From assembly GCA_029559035.1 (NCBI GenBank), contig JAKQCT010000078.1, forward strand, positions 1-64,000: 64,000 nucleotides of DNA, in the 5' to 3' direction. Position 1 is the stretch's first letter, and every line of letters begins with the position of its first letter. Origin of the DNA: Acidobacteriota bacterium (GTDB lineage Bacteria > Acidobacteriota > UBA4820). Position numbers and translations under genes: made by a program. Positions 1 through 8,310 of this stretch are shown here, piece by piece. The notes beneath the pieces were generated by a model. It was not told where the DNA came from, made no database searches, and worked only from the letters and a program-made list of their open reading frames with translations.

Positions 1-2
1 AC

Positions 3-131
3 ACCATTAATTCTCTGGAAAGTTTGTTCTCTCATTTGAAGGGATTGGTTCGAGTGCATAGAGGCCTGAAAGCTGATTTAAAGGACAAAATGATCCGGTT
101 TTTCTTTCAAAATAGCAACAGAAAAAAGTAA
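3..131 (+). mobile_element. Transposase C-terminal end (partial, cut by window edge)
   Basis: An open frame enters from the left edge and ends at a TAA at 129-131, giving 42 residues. It contains N-S-L-E-S-L-F-S-H-L-K followed by V-H-R-G-L. That arrangement resembles the C-terminal Asn/Glu-and-'HRGL' segment of DDE transposases of the IS256/IS1249 type, which would make it the end of the catalytic domain. The stretch is clearly AT-richer than everything to its right, consistent with foreign origin. Whether the element is intact cannot be seen because the rest lies outside the window. The family assignment is from motif memory only. Confidence 0.5.
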
Positions 132-140
132 TTATGCCTG

Positions 141-165
141 AAATTTAAAAATTGCCCGGAGGGCA
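141..165 (-). terminator. Rho-independent terminator of rnpB
   Basis: Read on the minus strand just past the 3' end of the RNase P RNA there is a short hairpin, TGCCC-TCC-GGGCA (153-165), followed by a T-rich tract (141-152). It is a short stem but correctly placed. Confidence 0.55.
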
Positions 166-171
166 GATAAA

Positions 172-524
172 AGGAGGGGACCTGTAAGCCGGATCCTGTT
201 CCCGTTAGGGCGGCAGTCATTCATCTGGAACCGCCGTCACCGGCGGTCTCAAGCAACCTACCCGAAGGCTTCGGCAGGGCGGCCTACAGCGCCTTCCTAT
301 TTGGTCTTGCTCCGCGCGGGGTTTACCTAGCCACCTCCGTTACCGGAGAGTGCGGTGAGCTCTTACCTCGCCGTTTCACCCTTGCCATCCTCCGTTGAGA
401 GGATTCGGCGGTCTGTTCTCTGTTGCACTTTCCGTAGGATCGCTCCTCCCTGCTGTTAGCAGGCGCGCTGCCCAGTGGAGTCCGGACTTTCCTCCGCTCG
501 CGCGGCGACTGCCCGGTCCCCTCC
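172..524 (-). ncRNA. rnpB: RNase P RNA, bacterial type A
   Basis: Catalytic RNA of ribonuclease P, which matures tRNA 5' ends. On the minus strand the 5' region has the conserved GAGGAAAGTCCGGACTCC block (about 477-494) and the ACGGAAAGTGCAACAGA block (about 420-436). The 3' region ends in the conserved GGCTTACAGGTCCCCTCC. The terminal GGAGGGGACC at 515-524 pairs with GGTCCCCTCC at 173-182 to form helix P1, which fixes both ends at a length of about 353 nt. Apparent protein frames across this stretch are fortuitous. A well-spaced promoter lies directly upstream. Confidence 0.95.
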
Positions 525-530
525 ACGGGT

Positions 531-559
531 AATATGGTGGAATCGGGACGAAAAGTCAA
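531..559 (-). promoter_or_regulatory. Sigma-70-type promoter of rnpB
   Basis: On the minus strand TTGACT (559-554), a 17-nt spacer and CATATT (536-531) place the transcription start at about 524-525. That is exactly where the P1 helix predicts the rnpB 5' end. Confidence 0.8.
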
Positions 560-651
560 ATCGAAGAAGGGTCGTTTTCGAATTTCCCGGCTTTTCGGGT
601 AGAATGTTGAAGAAAGCAATAGGGCCGCGAGGCGTTGACGGAGGGATCGTG

Positions 652-1845
652 ATGATGGACAAACGCGTGGTTCGGGGTATGTTGTCGTTTCTGACCGTGG
701 CCGTTCTTCTTCTGACGGCGGGCTGCGGGACGGGGAAGCAGGCGTGGGACCCGCAGGCCGGAGTGGTCCTGAGGGTGACGCCCGATCCGGGGATCGCCTC
801 CTCGGTCCGCGAGGTCGAAAAGATAGATCCTCCGGTTAGGATGAAAGCCGGAGGGCTGTCGGGTGTTATGGGCGGGATGCATCTGAAAGCTTTCAGGGGA
901 GGGACCTACGATCTGAGGATCCCCGTCCCGCAGCTCACGGACGGACAGATCCCGATCTTTTATTCGCTTTCGTCCGAGCCGGTGAACGCCATCGTCGAGT
1001 GCAGGCTCCAGCAGGCTGTGAGCGGCAGCTCCGCCGTCAACGTCCACATCAAAGCCGCGAAAGGAGAGGAAGTCCTCGTCAAGTGGGCTGGTGCCGTGCT
1101 GATCTCCGAAAGTTTCGAGGACGGGGCGATTGAACAGGGAGATCCATACGTGCAGGCTTCGTCGTGCGTCCAGAGCGGAGATCCGAAGATAAAGGGGATC
1201 GCCGAAAAGCTATGGCAAAGTTCCGGAGGCGAAGAAGGATACGCGGCGGGAATACAGAAGTTCATCATGGGGATGAAGCAGGCGAAACAGCCGTCGAGCC
1301 TCGATGCCCTCGGCATTCTCTCCAGCGGCTGCAACACAATCTGCACTTCGAACGCCAACCTCGCCTGCGCGCTGATGCGGGCGAAGAGCATTCCCTGCAG
1401 GAGCGTGGCGGTCATACCGACGATACCGAGGCGATTCGAGATGCACCGCGTCGCGGAATACCGCGACGGGAACAGATGGGTGAGTTTCGACCCTAGCTGC
1501 GTCAACATGGACATTCCACTGAAGCCGTGGCAGAACATAGTGATGGCAAGGACGTCGATCGGCGAGGAGGAGGCCTCGATGAAACCCCGCCCGGGAGCGA
1601 TGGCCGGATGTCCAGTGGGTCAGGAAGCCGAGTTCGCGAGGCTTGGGCTGAACCTCTTCGGCAACGATTTCTTCTGGACCGTCGCGGCGCCTCTCGCGGA
1701 ATTCGAAGTTACGGAGGAGACCGCCTCCATGTCGGCGGATTTGTGGAGGAGGTTCCTTCATACGGGCGAGTTGAGCCCCGCGCAGGTTAAAGCCGCAGGC
1801 GCCCGGGACGCGGCTTCTTTCACCGTTGCCGTCGGCGCGAAGTGA
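652..1845 (+). CDS. Transglutaminase-like domain lipoprotein
   Basis: A 397-residue exported protein. The N-terminus has a basic start, a hydrophobic core and an LTAGC lipobox-like site with Cys25, so it is probably lipid-anchored facing the periplasm. The C-terminal half has a transglutaminase/papain-like core: Cys231 in C-T-S-N-A-N-L-A-C-A-L-M-R-A, His265 in M-H-R-V-A-E-Y and Asp280 in S-F-D-P-S give the expected Cys-His-Asp order. Such domains act as cysteine peptidases or cross-linking enzymes, and the substrate here is unknown. The start was chosen because GGAGGG (640-645) sits 6 nt upstream; a GTG at 649 is an alternative. The frame extends upstream into rnpB antisense, which is not credible as coding. 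The next gene begins 23 bp downstream. Confidence 0.75.
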   Translation: MMDKRVVRGMLSFLTVAVLLLTAGCGTGKQAWDPQAGVVLRVTPDPGIASSVREVEKIDPPVRMKAGGLSGVMGGMHLKAFRGGTYDLRIPVPQLTDGQIPIFYSLSSEPVNAIVECRLQQAVSGSSAVNVHIKAAKGEEVLVKWAGAVLISESFEDGAIEQGDPYVQASSCVQSGDPKIKGIAEKLWQSSGGEEGYAAGIQKFIMGMKQAKQPSSLDALGILSSGCNTICTSNANLACALMRAKSIPCRSVAVIPTIPRRFEMHRVAEYRDGNRWVSFDPSCVNMDIPLKPWQNIVMARTSIGEEEASMKPRPGAMAGCPVGQEAEFARLGLNLFGNDFFWTVAAPLAEFEVTEETASMSADLWRRFLHTGELSPAQVKAAGARDAASFTVAVGAK

Positions 1846-1868
1846 TTGCGGAAGGAGGTTTTCAGGCG

Positions 1869-2411
1869 ATGAACAAGATAGAACAGGCCACGGGAGCCGA
1901 GTTGAGGTTCGTGGAGCCGAAGGCTTTCAAGGAATCCTTCGAGCTCAGGAGCGGACCCGGCCTGATGGGGAAACTGATCTTCGGGTCGTCGATGGGGACC
2001 CTGGCTACCGCGGAAACAGCTTCAGGAATCTGGACCTTCAAGCGGGTGGGGTTTCTCGATCCGCGCGTGACCATAAGGGTAGCAGGCAAGGAAGAAGACA
2101 TCGCCGTTTTCGCGCCGAGGTTCTGGGGAGGAGGGAACCTGGAGTTGAGGGACGGAAGAGGCTTCAAGTGGAGGTCCATCAATTTCTGGTCGACCCGCTG
2201 GGGCTTTACGGACCGCCGGGAAATGCCGGTCGTGGATTTCATTCCCGGGAATGCTGAACCGGGGCTCTCCGGCATCTTCAAGCATGAGGCCGAGGTCAAG
2301 GTGGACGGCTCGGCGTGGAGCCTGCCTGAGCTTCCGCTGCTGATCATGGCGGGCTGGTACCTGATGGTCCTTCAGTACCGGGATTCCGCGGCGGTGGCCG
2401 CCACGACCTGA
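1869..2411 (+). CDS. Hypothetical protein (180 aa)
   Basis: Unrecognised protein directly behind the lipoprotein gene and probably co-transcribed with it. The start at 1869 has a GGAGG 10 nt upstream. The body is rich in short beta-strand-like stretches with repeated glycine, tryptophan and phenylalanine. The motif G-I-W-T-F-K-R-V-G-F-L-D-P and the closing hydrophobic segment L-P-L-L-I-M-A-G-W-Y-L-M-V-L are visible. The overall impression is of a small beta-barrel or tubby/LURP-like fold, but this is a weak guess. No signal peptide is seen. Codon usage matches the neighbours, so the gene is likely real. Confidence 0.6.
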   Translation: MNKIEQATGAELRFVEPKAFKESFELRSGPGLMGKLIFGSSMGTLATAETASGIWTFKRVGFLDPRVTIRVAGKEEDIAVFAPRFWGGGNLELRDGRGFKWRSINFWSTRWGFTDRREMPVVDFIPGNAEPGLSGIFKHEAEVKVDGSAWSLPELPLLIMAGWYLMVLQYRDSAAVAATT

Positions 2412-2493
2412 AAAGGGGGTTTCCCGGAGAAATTTCTCGACGGCGGGCGCCCGCGCCCGGAAGTTGTTGTAAAATATCCTGTCTGGAGTTTGG

Positions 2494-5214
2494 ATGGGAA
2501 CCTTGAGAACGGACGGACTGCTGGCGAACGGCCAGTTCATAGAGATCCAGTACGAAAGGTGGAAGAAGGACCCCGCCTCGGTGGGACCCGAGTGGGACAT
2601 TTTCTTCCAGGGTTTTTCCATGGCTTCCTGCCCCCGCTCCTGCGTCGCCGCGGAGAGTGCCAGGAAGCAGTCGCAGGTGGCAAGCCTCATCTACGCTTAC
2701 AGGAGCCTCGGGCATCTGGGGGCGGACATAAACCCGCTGGAACCGAAGCCCCGACTTCCGGAACCGCTCAAGATAGAATCCTTCGGCCTCTATGAGGATG
2801 ACCTCGGAAGGGTGTTCGACACGGGCCATCTCGGCGGGCCGGAAAGAGCCGCCCTCGAAGAGATCATCGCCTCGCTGACGGAGACTTACCTCGGCACTTG
2901 CGGGGCGGAGTACATCCACATCCAGGACAGGGACCAGAGGCGCTGGCTCCAGAAGGAGATGGAACCGGGGCGAAATAAACCTGAACTCTCCCGCGGGGAG
3001 AAGCTCGAGGTCCTGAAGCAGCTCACCGACGCCGAACTTTTCGAGGCGTTCCTGCAGGGCAGGTACCCGGGCCAGAAGCGCTTCTCGCTGGAAGGGCTGG
3101 AGTCGCTCATCGTTTCGGTCCACGCGATCATCGAGGAGGCGCCGGAACTGGGCGTCGAGGAGATCGTCCTCGGCATGGCGCACAGGGGAAGGCTCAACAT
3201 CCTCGCGAACATCCTCGACAAGCCCTACGAGGAGATATTCTCCGAGTTCGAGGACATCGCTTACGAGAACCTGGCCGGGGGCGACGGCGACGTTAAATAC
3301 CACAAGGGCTTCTCGTCGGACCATGTTAACCGTTCGGGAAAGAGCGTCCACCTGAGCCTGACGCCTAACCCCAGCCATCTTGAAGCGGTCGATCCGGTCG
3401 CTCTCGGAAGGACGAGGGCGAAACAGAGGCTCAGGAACGACACGGATGAAAGGATCAAAGTGGTTCCCGTCCTGATCCACGGCGACGCGGCGTTCGCGGG
3501 ACAGGGGGTTGTCGCGGAGACGCTGAACCTCGGCCATCTGGAAGGATACCGCGTCGGGGGGACGATACACGTCATCGCGAACAACCAGATAGGATTCACC
3601 ACCGCGCCTGAAGAGGGAAGGTCCACCAGGTACGCCACAGAAGTGGCGAAGATGACCGAAGCCCCCATATTTCACGTGAACGCCGAAGACCCTGAAATGG
3701 TTTTCCGTATCTCGCTTCTCGCCCTGAAGTTCAGGCAGAAGTTCCGCAAGGACGCCGTCATAGACATAATTGGATACAGGAAATACGGCCACAGCGAGGG
3801 CGACGAACCCTCCTTCACTCAGCCCCTAACCTACAGGAAGATCAGGTCCAGGCCGTCGGTCCGCGTCATCTACGCGGAAAAACTGCTGAGGGAAGAAATA
3901 CTAACTGAGGAAGAAGCCTCCGGGCTCAAGGATAAATTCACCGAGAGGCTCAGGTTATCCTCTGAAAAGGTCGCGCCCGGAGCGATAGCGCCGACCGCTT
4001 CTCCCTTCAGGGGAAGGTGGGAAGGCTTCGGAAACCCCTACGGTTTTGAAAAAACTGAGACGGCAGTTCCTTCCGACCTTCTTCATGAGGTTTTCTCCGC
4101 TCTCACGAGGATACCACGGGGATTCTCGATCCACTCCAAGCTTGGAAAGAGGATGGATGAGATCGGCAAAGCTTCGCGCGGGGAGGCGCCCGTCGACTGG
4201 GCGCTGGCGGAGCTTCTCGCCTTCGGGACGCTCCTCGCGGAGGGCCACGGCATCAGGCTATCCGGCGAGGACAGCAGGCGCGGGACTTTCTCCCAGAGGC
4301 ACGCCGTCCTCAGGGACCACGAGACCGGCGAAGAATACATCCCTCTCAACAACATCAGGAATGAACAGGGACGCTTCTGCGTCTACAATTCGATGCTCTC
4401 GGAGTTCGCCGTGCTCGGCTTCGACTACGGCTACAGCATCGTCGACCCTCACATGATGGTCCTCTGGGAGGCGCAGTTCGGCGACTTCGTCAACGGCGGC
4501 CAGGTGGTCATCGACCAGTTCCTGTCAAGCTCCCTCTCCAAATGGGGGGTTTCCTCAGGCATCGTCCTCCTGCTGCCCCACGGGAACGAAGGTCAGGGGC
4601 CGGAACATTCGAACGGTTACCTCGAGAGGTTCCTCGCGGGATGCGCGGGCGGGAATATGGAAGTGGTGAACCTGACGAATGCTTCCCAGTATTTCCACCT
4701 GCTAAGAAGGCAGATGAAGAGGCCGTTCAGGAGACCTCTCGTGGTGATGACTCCGAAGAGCCTCCTAAGGAGCGGGTTCGTAGCCTCGCCGCTTCGCGAA
4801 TTCACAGAAGGTTCGTTCGAGAATTTCATCGTTTCGAGAACAGACCCGAAGGATGTGAAACGGCTCATATTCTGCTCCGGCAAGATCTTTTTCGACCTGC
4901 TCGCGGTCTTTGAGGAAACGAACAGGCGGGATGTGGACATCGTCAGGATAGAGCAGCTGTATCCCTTCGACGGCGAGCAGTTCCTGCAGATACTCAGGAG
5001 ATACGGTGGCGCGAGGGAATTCGTCTGGGCGCAGGAGGAGACGAGGAACAGGGGCGCGTGGACATTCATGAGAGAGAAGCTTGAAGAACTGGCCGGAATC
5101 AGGCTGATCTATTGCGGCAGGAAAGCCTCCCCGGGTCCCGCCGGCGGGAGCATGAAACAGCACCTCAGGGAGCAGCGTAATATAGTGTCGGAAGCATTTT
5201 CCGTCAAGGAGTGA
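2494..5214 (+). CDS. sucA: 2-oxoglutarate dehydrogenase E1 component
   Basis: Thiamine-diphosphate-dependent decarboxylase of the 2-oxoglutarate dehydrogenase complex, which oxidises 2-oxoglutarate to succinyl-CoA in the TCA cycle. At 906 residues it is close to the usual 930. The N-terminal segment has the NGQFIEIQYERWKKDP-type E1o start. The G-M-A-H-R-G-R-L-N block lies near residue 227. The ThDP-binding stretch runs from G-D-A-A-F-A-G-Q-G (about 330) to N-N-Q-I-G-F-T-T (about 363). The transketolase-like pyrimidine domain contains S-E-F-A-V-L-G-F-D-Y-G-Y-S (about 635). It is followed 3 bp later by sucB and then lpd, so all three subunits form one operon. A GGAG lies upstream of the ATG. 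Confidence 0.96.
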   Translation: MGTLRTDGLLANGQFIEIQYERWKKDPASVGPEWDIFFQGFSMASCPRSCVAAESARKQSQVASLIYAYRSLGHLGADINPLEPKPRLPEPLKIESFGLYEDDLGRVFDTGHLGGPERAALEEIIASLTETYLGTCGAEYIHIQDRDQRRWLQKEMEPGRNKPELSRGEKLEVLKQLTDAELFEAFLQGRYPGQKRFSLEGLESLIVSVHAIIEEAPELGVEEIVLGMAHRGRLNILANILDKPYEEIFSEFEDIAYENLAGGDGDVKYHKGFSSDHVNRSGKSVHLSLTPNPSHLEAVDPVALGRTRAKQRLRNDTDERIKVVPVLIHGDAAFAGQGVVAETLNLGHLEGYRVGGTIHVIANNQIGFTTAPEEGRSTRYATEVAKMTEAPIFHVNAEDPEMVFRISLLALKFRQKFRKDAVIDIIGYRKYGHSEGDEPSFTQPLTYRKIRSRPSVRVIYAEKLLREEILTEEEASGLKDKFTERLRLSSEKVAPGAIAPTASPFRGRWEGFGNPYGFEKTETAVPSDLLHEVFSALTRIPRGFSIHSKLGKRMDEIGKASRGEAPVDWALAELLAFGTLLAEGHGIRLSGEDSRRGTFSQRHAVLRDHETGEEYIPLNNIRNEQGRFCVYNSMLSEFAVLGFDYGYSIVDPHMMVLWEAQFGDFVNGGQVVIDQFLSSSLSKWGVSSGIVLLLPHGNEGQGPEHSNGYLERFLAGCAGGNMEVVNLTNASQYFHLLRRQMKRPFRRPLVVMTPKSLLRSGFVASPLREFTEGSFENFIVSRTDPKDVKRLIFCSGKIFFDLLAVFEETNRRDVDIVRIEQLYPFDGEQFLQILRRYGGAREFVWAQEETRNRGAWTFMREKLEELAGIRLIYCGRKASPGPAGGSMKQHLREQRNIVSEAFSVKE

Positions 5215-5217
5215 AGG

Positions 5218-6435
5218 ATGCTTGTCGAAGTTAAAGTCCCGGGCGTTGGAGAATCTATCGAGAGCGGGATACTTGTCGAATGGCTGAAAGGAGAGGGCGA
5301 GCTCATCAGGAGCGACACGCCCCTTTTCACGCTGGAGACCGACAAGGTGACCCTGACCGTCAACTCGACCCACACCGGATGGCTGATGAGAAAAGCGAAG
5401 GCCGGCGACGAGGTGAGGATCGGGCAGGTGATCGCGGTCATTGACACCTCCGCCGAAAAAGGCCCGCCGATGGTCGTCCCCACGGCCCCCGCGCAGGAGC
5501 CGGGCGCCCCGATCTCGGCGCCGGCGGGAATGCCCCAGCTGATCGAGAAGCTTGGGGCCGGAGCAACGTCCCCCGCGGTACGCAGGCTGCTGGAGGAGAA
5601 CATGCTGGACGCCTCCGACATCCCGGGCAGCGGCAGGGACGGAAGGATAACTCGCGGGGATGTCCTCGAACATCTTAAACGGAGGAAGGAAGAGGAAGAG
5701 GAGGAGACCGTCCGCACCATCAGCGTCGATTCGATACAGCGCCAGGCAAGGAAACCGATCTCCCCGATAAGGGCGAGGATAGCCGAGAGGCTGATTCAAA
5801 GCATCAGTTCCACGGCGCAATTGACCACCTTCGTGGAGGCCGACCTGACCAATCTTGTCGCGGCGAGGGAGAAGGGCAAGAGGGCGTTCGAAGAAACTTA
5901 CGGCGTTCCGCTCACCTTCATGCCGTTCTTCGTGAAGGCCGTCGTCGAGGGCCTCAGGGCCGTGAGGTCGCTGGCGACATTCATGGCGGAAGACGAGCTT
6001 GTAGAGAACAACTACTTCGACATAGGGATAGCCGTTTCCGCGGAGCACGGCCTCGTGGTTCCCGTCCTGAGGGACGCCGACAGGAAGGACCTTCCGCAGA
6101 TACAGTTAGACATAGCGTCGCTGGCGGAGAAAGTAAGGGAGAAGAAGATATCCCTCGACGAACTGCAGGGAGGCGTATTCACCATCACGAACGCGGGAAG
6201 TTACGGGGGGTTGTTCGGCACCCCGCTTTTGAACCCACCGCAGAGCGGCGTTCTGGGGATATACGTCATCGAGGAAAGGCCCAAAGTCGTGAAGGGCGTC
6301 ATCGAGATAAGAAACCTGTGTTACCTGGCGCTGACCTACGACCACCGGGTGGTCGACGGGAAAGATGCGGGGATGTTCCTGAAAACAGTGTCGGCCTTCA
6401 TCGAAAAACAGGCCGCCCATCTTCTGGAGGTATGA
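5218..6435 (+). CDS. sucB: Dihydrolipoyl succinyltransferase E2 (2-oxoglutarate dehydrogenase complex)
   Basis: Core acyltransferase of the complex, 405 residues. An N-terminal lipoyl domain carries the lipoylation lysine K43 in E-T-D-K-V-T. A short linker leads to a peripheral E1/E3-binding domain around residues 118-155, with S-P-A-V-R-R-L-L and G-S-G-R-D-G-R-I-T. The C-terminal catalytic domain ends in Y-D-H-R-V-V-D-G with His376 and Asp380. Position between sucA and lpd makes the succinyl rather than the acetyl specificity likely. Only three bases separate it from sucA and one base from lpd, which points to tight co-translation for stoichiometric assembly. Confidence 0.93.
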   Translation: MLVEVKVPGVGESIESGILVEWLKGEGELIRSDTPLFTLETDKVTLTVNSTHTGWLMRKAKAGDEVRIGQVIAVIDTSAEKGPPMVVPTAPAQEPGAPISAPAGMPQLIEKLGAGATSPAVRRLLEENMLDASDIPGSGRDGRITRGDVLEHLKRRKEEEEEETVRTISVDSIQRQARKPISPIRARIAERLIQSISSTAQLTTFVEADLTNLVAAREKGKRAFEETYGVPLTFMPFFVKAVVEGLRAVRSLATFMAEDELVENNYFDIGIAVSAEHGLVVPVLRDADRKDLPQIQLDIASLAEKVREKKISLDELQGGVFTITNAGSYGGLFGTPLLNPPQSGVLGIYVIEERPKVVKGVIEIRNLCYLALTYDHRVVDGKDAGMFLKTVSAFIEKQAAHLLEV

Positions 6436-6436
6436 A

Positions 6437-7834
6437 ATGGAAAAGTTCGATCTCACCGTTCTCGGCGGAGGGCCGGGAGGTTACGTCGCGGCGATCAGGG
6501 CCGCCCAGCTCGGAAAGAAAGTGGCGCTCGTCGAAAAGAAACTGCCGCTCGGAGGCACCTGCCTCAACGTCGGATGCATCCCATCGAAGGTGCTTCTGGA
6601 ATCGAGCGACCTTTATCACAAGGCCGAAAAAGAGTTTTCAAAACACGGCATCACGGTGACGGGAGCCTCGATGTCGATAGAGCAGCTCATGGCAAGGAAG
6701 AACAAGGTGGTCAAGGAACTGACGGACGGCATCATGATCCTGGTGAAAAAAGGCAACATCCATTTGATGAGCGGCTTCGGCAGGATCAAGGCGAAGGGTC
6801 TCGTGGAAGTGACGGGCGACGGAGGCATCGAAACGGTCGAGAGCCAGAATATACTCATCGCGGTCGGCAGCGAGCCTGTCGAGCTGCCGTTCCTTCCCTT
6901 CGACGGAGAGAAGATAGTGAATTCGACCGATGCCCTCTCCTTCGACAAAGTTCCCGGAAGCATGATCGTGATAGGAGCGGGGGCGATTGGCCTCGAGCTG
7001 GGCAGCGTCTGGAAGAGGCTCGGGAGCAAGGTCACCTTCGTGGAGATCCTTCCGAGGGTCGCGCCCTTTGCCGACAGCCAGGCGTCCAAGATGCTGGAGA
7101 GGGCTCTTATCGCCCAGGGGCTCGAGTTCAAGCTGGAGACGAAAGTGGTAAGCGGGGAAAAGACCGATAGCGGCGTAGTCCTGACGGTCCAGGACAAGAG
7201 CGCCGGCGAATCGAAGCTGGAGGCGGAGAAGGTCCTCGTCGCCGTCGGCAGGAGGCCCGCGACGAGGAAGCAGGGCTTAGAAGAAGTCGGCATACAGCTC
7301 GACGAGAAGGGGAGGATCAAAGTCGACGAAAACTTCGAGACGACGGTTCCCTCTGTATACGCGATCGGCGACTGCGTCGAGGGAGCCATGCTCGCGCACA
7401 AGGCGTCGGAAGAGGGCGTCGCATGCGTCGAAAAAATGGCCGGGCTCAGCTCGCATGTGAACTACAACGCCATCCCCAATGTCGTCTATACGGAGCCGGA
7501 ACTCGCGCAGGTCGGGATCACCGACGAGGAGGCGAAAGCAAAGGGCGTCGCGGTCAAGACCGGGAAATCCTACTTCAAGGGCAACGGCAGGGCGAAGAGC
7601 CTGATGGCGGAGGACGGTTTCGTCAAGGTGGTGGCGGACGCCGAGACCGACAAGCTCCTGGGGCTTCACATCGTGGGGCCCAGGGCTTCCGAGATGATCC
7701 ACGAAGGAGCGCTCTGCATCGAGTTCGAGGGGACCGCCGAGGACATGGGCATAATGTGCCACGCCCACCCGACCCTTTCCGAATCGCTGAAGGAAGCTGC
7801 GCTCGCAGTCCATAAGAAGGCGATTCACGGGTAA
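6437..7834 (+). CDS. lpd: Dihydrolipoamide dehydrogenase (E3)
   Basis: FAD- and NAD-dependent enzyme that reoxidises the lipoyl arm of E2. At 465 residues it has the standard length. The N-terminal FAD fold shows G-G-G-P-G-G. The redox-active disulfide is in G-G-T-C-L-N-V-G-C-I-P-S-K. The NAD fold shows I-G-A-G-A-I-G-L-E-L-G. The second FAD motif contains Y-A-I-G-D. The dimerisation domain closes with H-A-H-P-T-L-S-E, carrying the His-Glu catalytic pair. It may also serve pyruvate dehydrogenase or the glycine cleavage system, neither of which is in this window. Confidence 0.95.
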   Translation: MEKFDLTVLGGGPGGYVAAIRAAQLGKKVALVEKKLPLGGTCLNVGCIPSKVLLESSDLYHKAEKEFSKHGITVTGASMSIEQLMARKNKVVKELTDGIMILVKKGNIHLMSGFGRIKAKGLVEVTGDGGIETVESQNILIAVGSEPVELPFLPFDGEKIVNSTDALSFDKVPGSMIVIGAGAIGLELGSVWKRLGSKVTFVEILPRVAPFADSQASKMLERALIAQGLEFKLETKVVSGEKTDSGVVLTVQDKSAGESKLEAEKVLVAVGRRPATRKQGLEEVGIQLDEKGRIKVDENFETTVPSVYAIGDCVEGAMLAHKASEEGVACVEKMAGLSSHVNYNAIPNVVYTEPELAQVGITDEEAKAKGVAVKTGKSYFKGNGRAKSLMAEDGFVKVVADAETDKLLGLHIVGPRASEMIHEGALCIEFEGTAEDMGIMCHAHPTLSESLKEAALAVHKKAIHG

Positions 7835-7871
7835 ATGGTTCGGAAGGTTCAGGCTGATTCCGGATGAGAAA

Positions 7872-8084
7872 ATGTTTTCGCCGATGAATCTTTTTGTAGG
7901 GATAGTCACTGGAGGCTTCGGTGCCGGGTATTTCATTTACGGTAAAAGACAGGAGAAATTTATCTTCATGATCGACGGGGTCGCTCTATGCGTATATCCG
8001 TATCTTTTCTCGAATCTGTTCTGGTTGATAACTGTCGGCTTGATCCTTGTGGCGGTTCCTTTTTTATGGAGAGGGGCGGATTAA
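7872..8084 (+). CDS. Small two-helix membrane protein
   Basis: A 70-residue protein with two hydrophobic segments (about residues 6-24 and 40-66) joined by a short loop containing G-K-R-Q-E-K. The sequence G-F-G-A-G-Y-F-I-Y-G-K-R-Q recalls small conserved inner-membrane proteins of unknown function. The Shine-Dalgarno signal is weak, and ATG at 7887 is another possible start. It lies 38 bp after lpd and could be the operon's last gene. No function is assigned. Confidence 0.55.
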   Translation: MFSPMNLFVGIVTGGFGAGYFIYGKRQEKFIFMIDGVALCVYPYLFSNLFWLITVGLILVAVPFLWRGAD

Positions 8085-8113
8085 AAAGAATGGTCCTTTC
8101 TCTTCAGGCTCGA

Positions 8114-8144
8114 GCCATCAGCCATCAGCCATCAGCCTTCAGCC
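8114..8144 (+). repeat. Tandem heptamer repeat GCCATCA
   Basis: Three exact GCCATCA units (8114-8134), a variant GCCTTCA and a closing GCC form a short tandem array in the gap before the initiator tRNA promoter. It is one of several short-period intergenic repeats in the first 20 kb. Confidence 0.85.
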
Positions 8145-8154
8145 TGTATCGTCC

Positions 8155-8183
8155 TTGACAAATCTCGTATTAGGCTATATATT
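8155..8183 (+). promoter_or_regulatory. Strong promoter of tRNA-fMet
   Basis: TTGACA (8155-8160), a 17-nt spacer and TATATT (8178-8183) lie 14 nt before the mature tRNA 5' end. Confidence 0.85.
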
Positions 8184-8197
8184 CTTTCTTCGCATGA

Positions 8198-8274
8198 TGC
8201 GGGGTGGAGCAGTCCGGTAGCTCACTGGGCTCATAACCCAGAGGTCGTAGGTTCAAATCCTACCCCCGCCACCA
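8198..8274 (+). tRNA. Initiator tRNA-Met (CAT)
   Basis: A 77-nt cloverleaf with anticodon CAT at 8232-8234 and an encoded CCA end. Two hallmarks identify it as the initiator. The first acceptor pair is mismatched (T1 opposite C72). The anticodon stem has three consecutive G-C pairs (GGG...CCC) flanking CTCATAA. It is a monocistronic unit with its own promoter and terminator. Confidence 0.96.
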
Positions 8275-8279
8275 AATCC

Positions 8280-8310
8280 GGGCCCGGTTGACTCCGGGCC
8301 TTTTATTTTT
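8280..8310 (+). terminator. Rho-independent terminator after tRNA-fMet
   Basis: The hairpin GGCCCGG-TTGACT-CCGGGCC (8281-8300) is followed by TTTTATTTTT (8301-8310). It overlaps the end of the convergent mscS gene and may also slow transcription arriving from that side. Confidence 0.9.

Noticed and set aside
323-1047. Several protein frames across and opposite the rnpB region and the lipoprotein start
   Set aside because: They overlap the conserved RNase P RNA or run antisense to the lipoprotein gene, have no ribosome sites and no protein-like pattern.
2443-2454. GCGGGCGCCCGC palindrome upstream of sucA as a terminator or operator
   Set aside because: It is a loopless G/C palindrome with no T-run, and G/C-only palindromes are common in this DNA; no repressor link can be argued.
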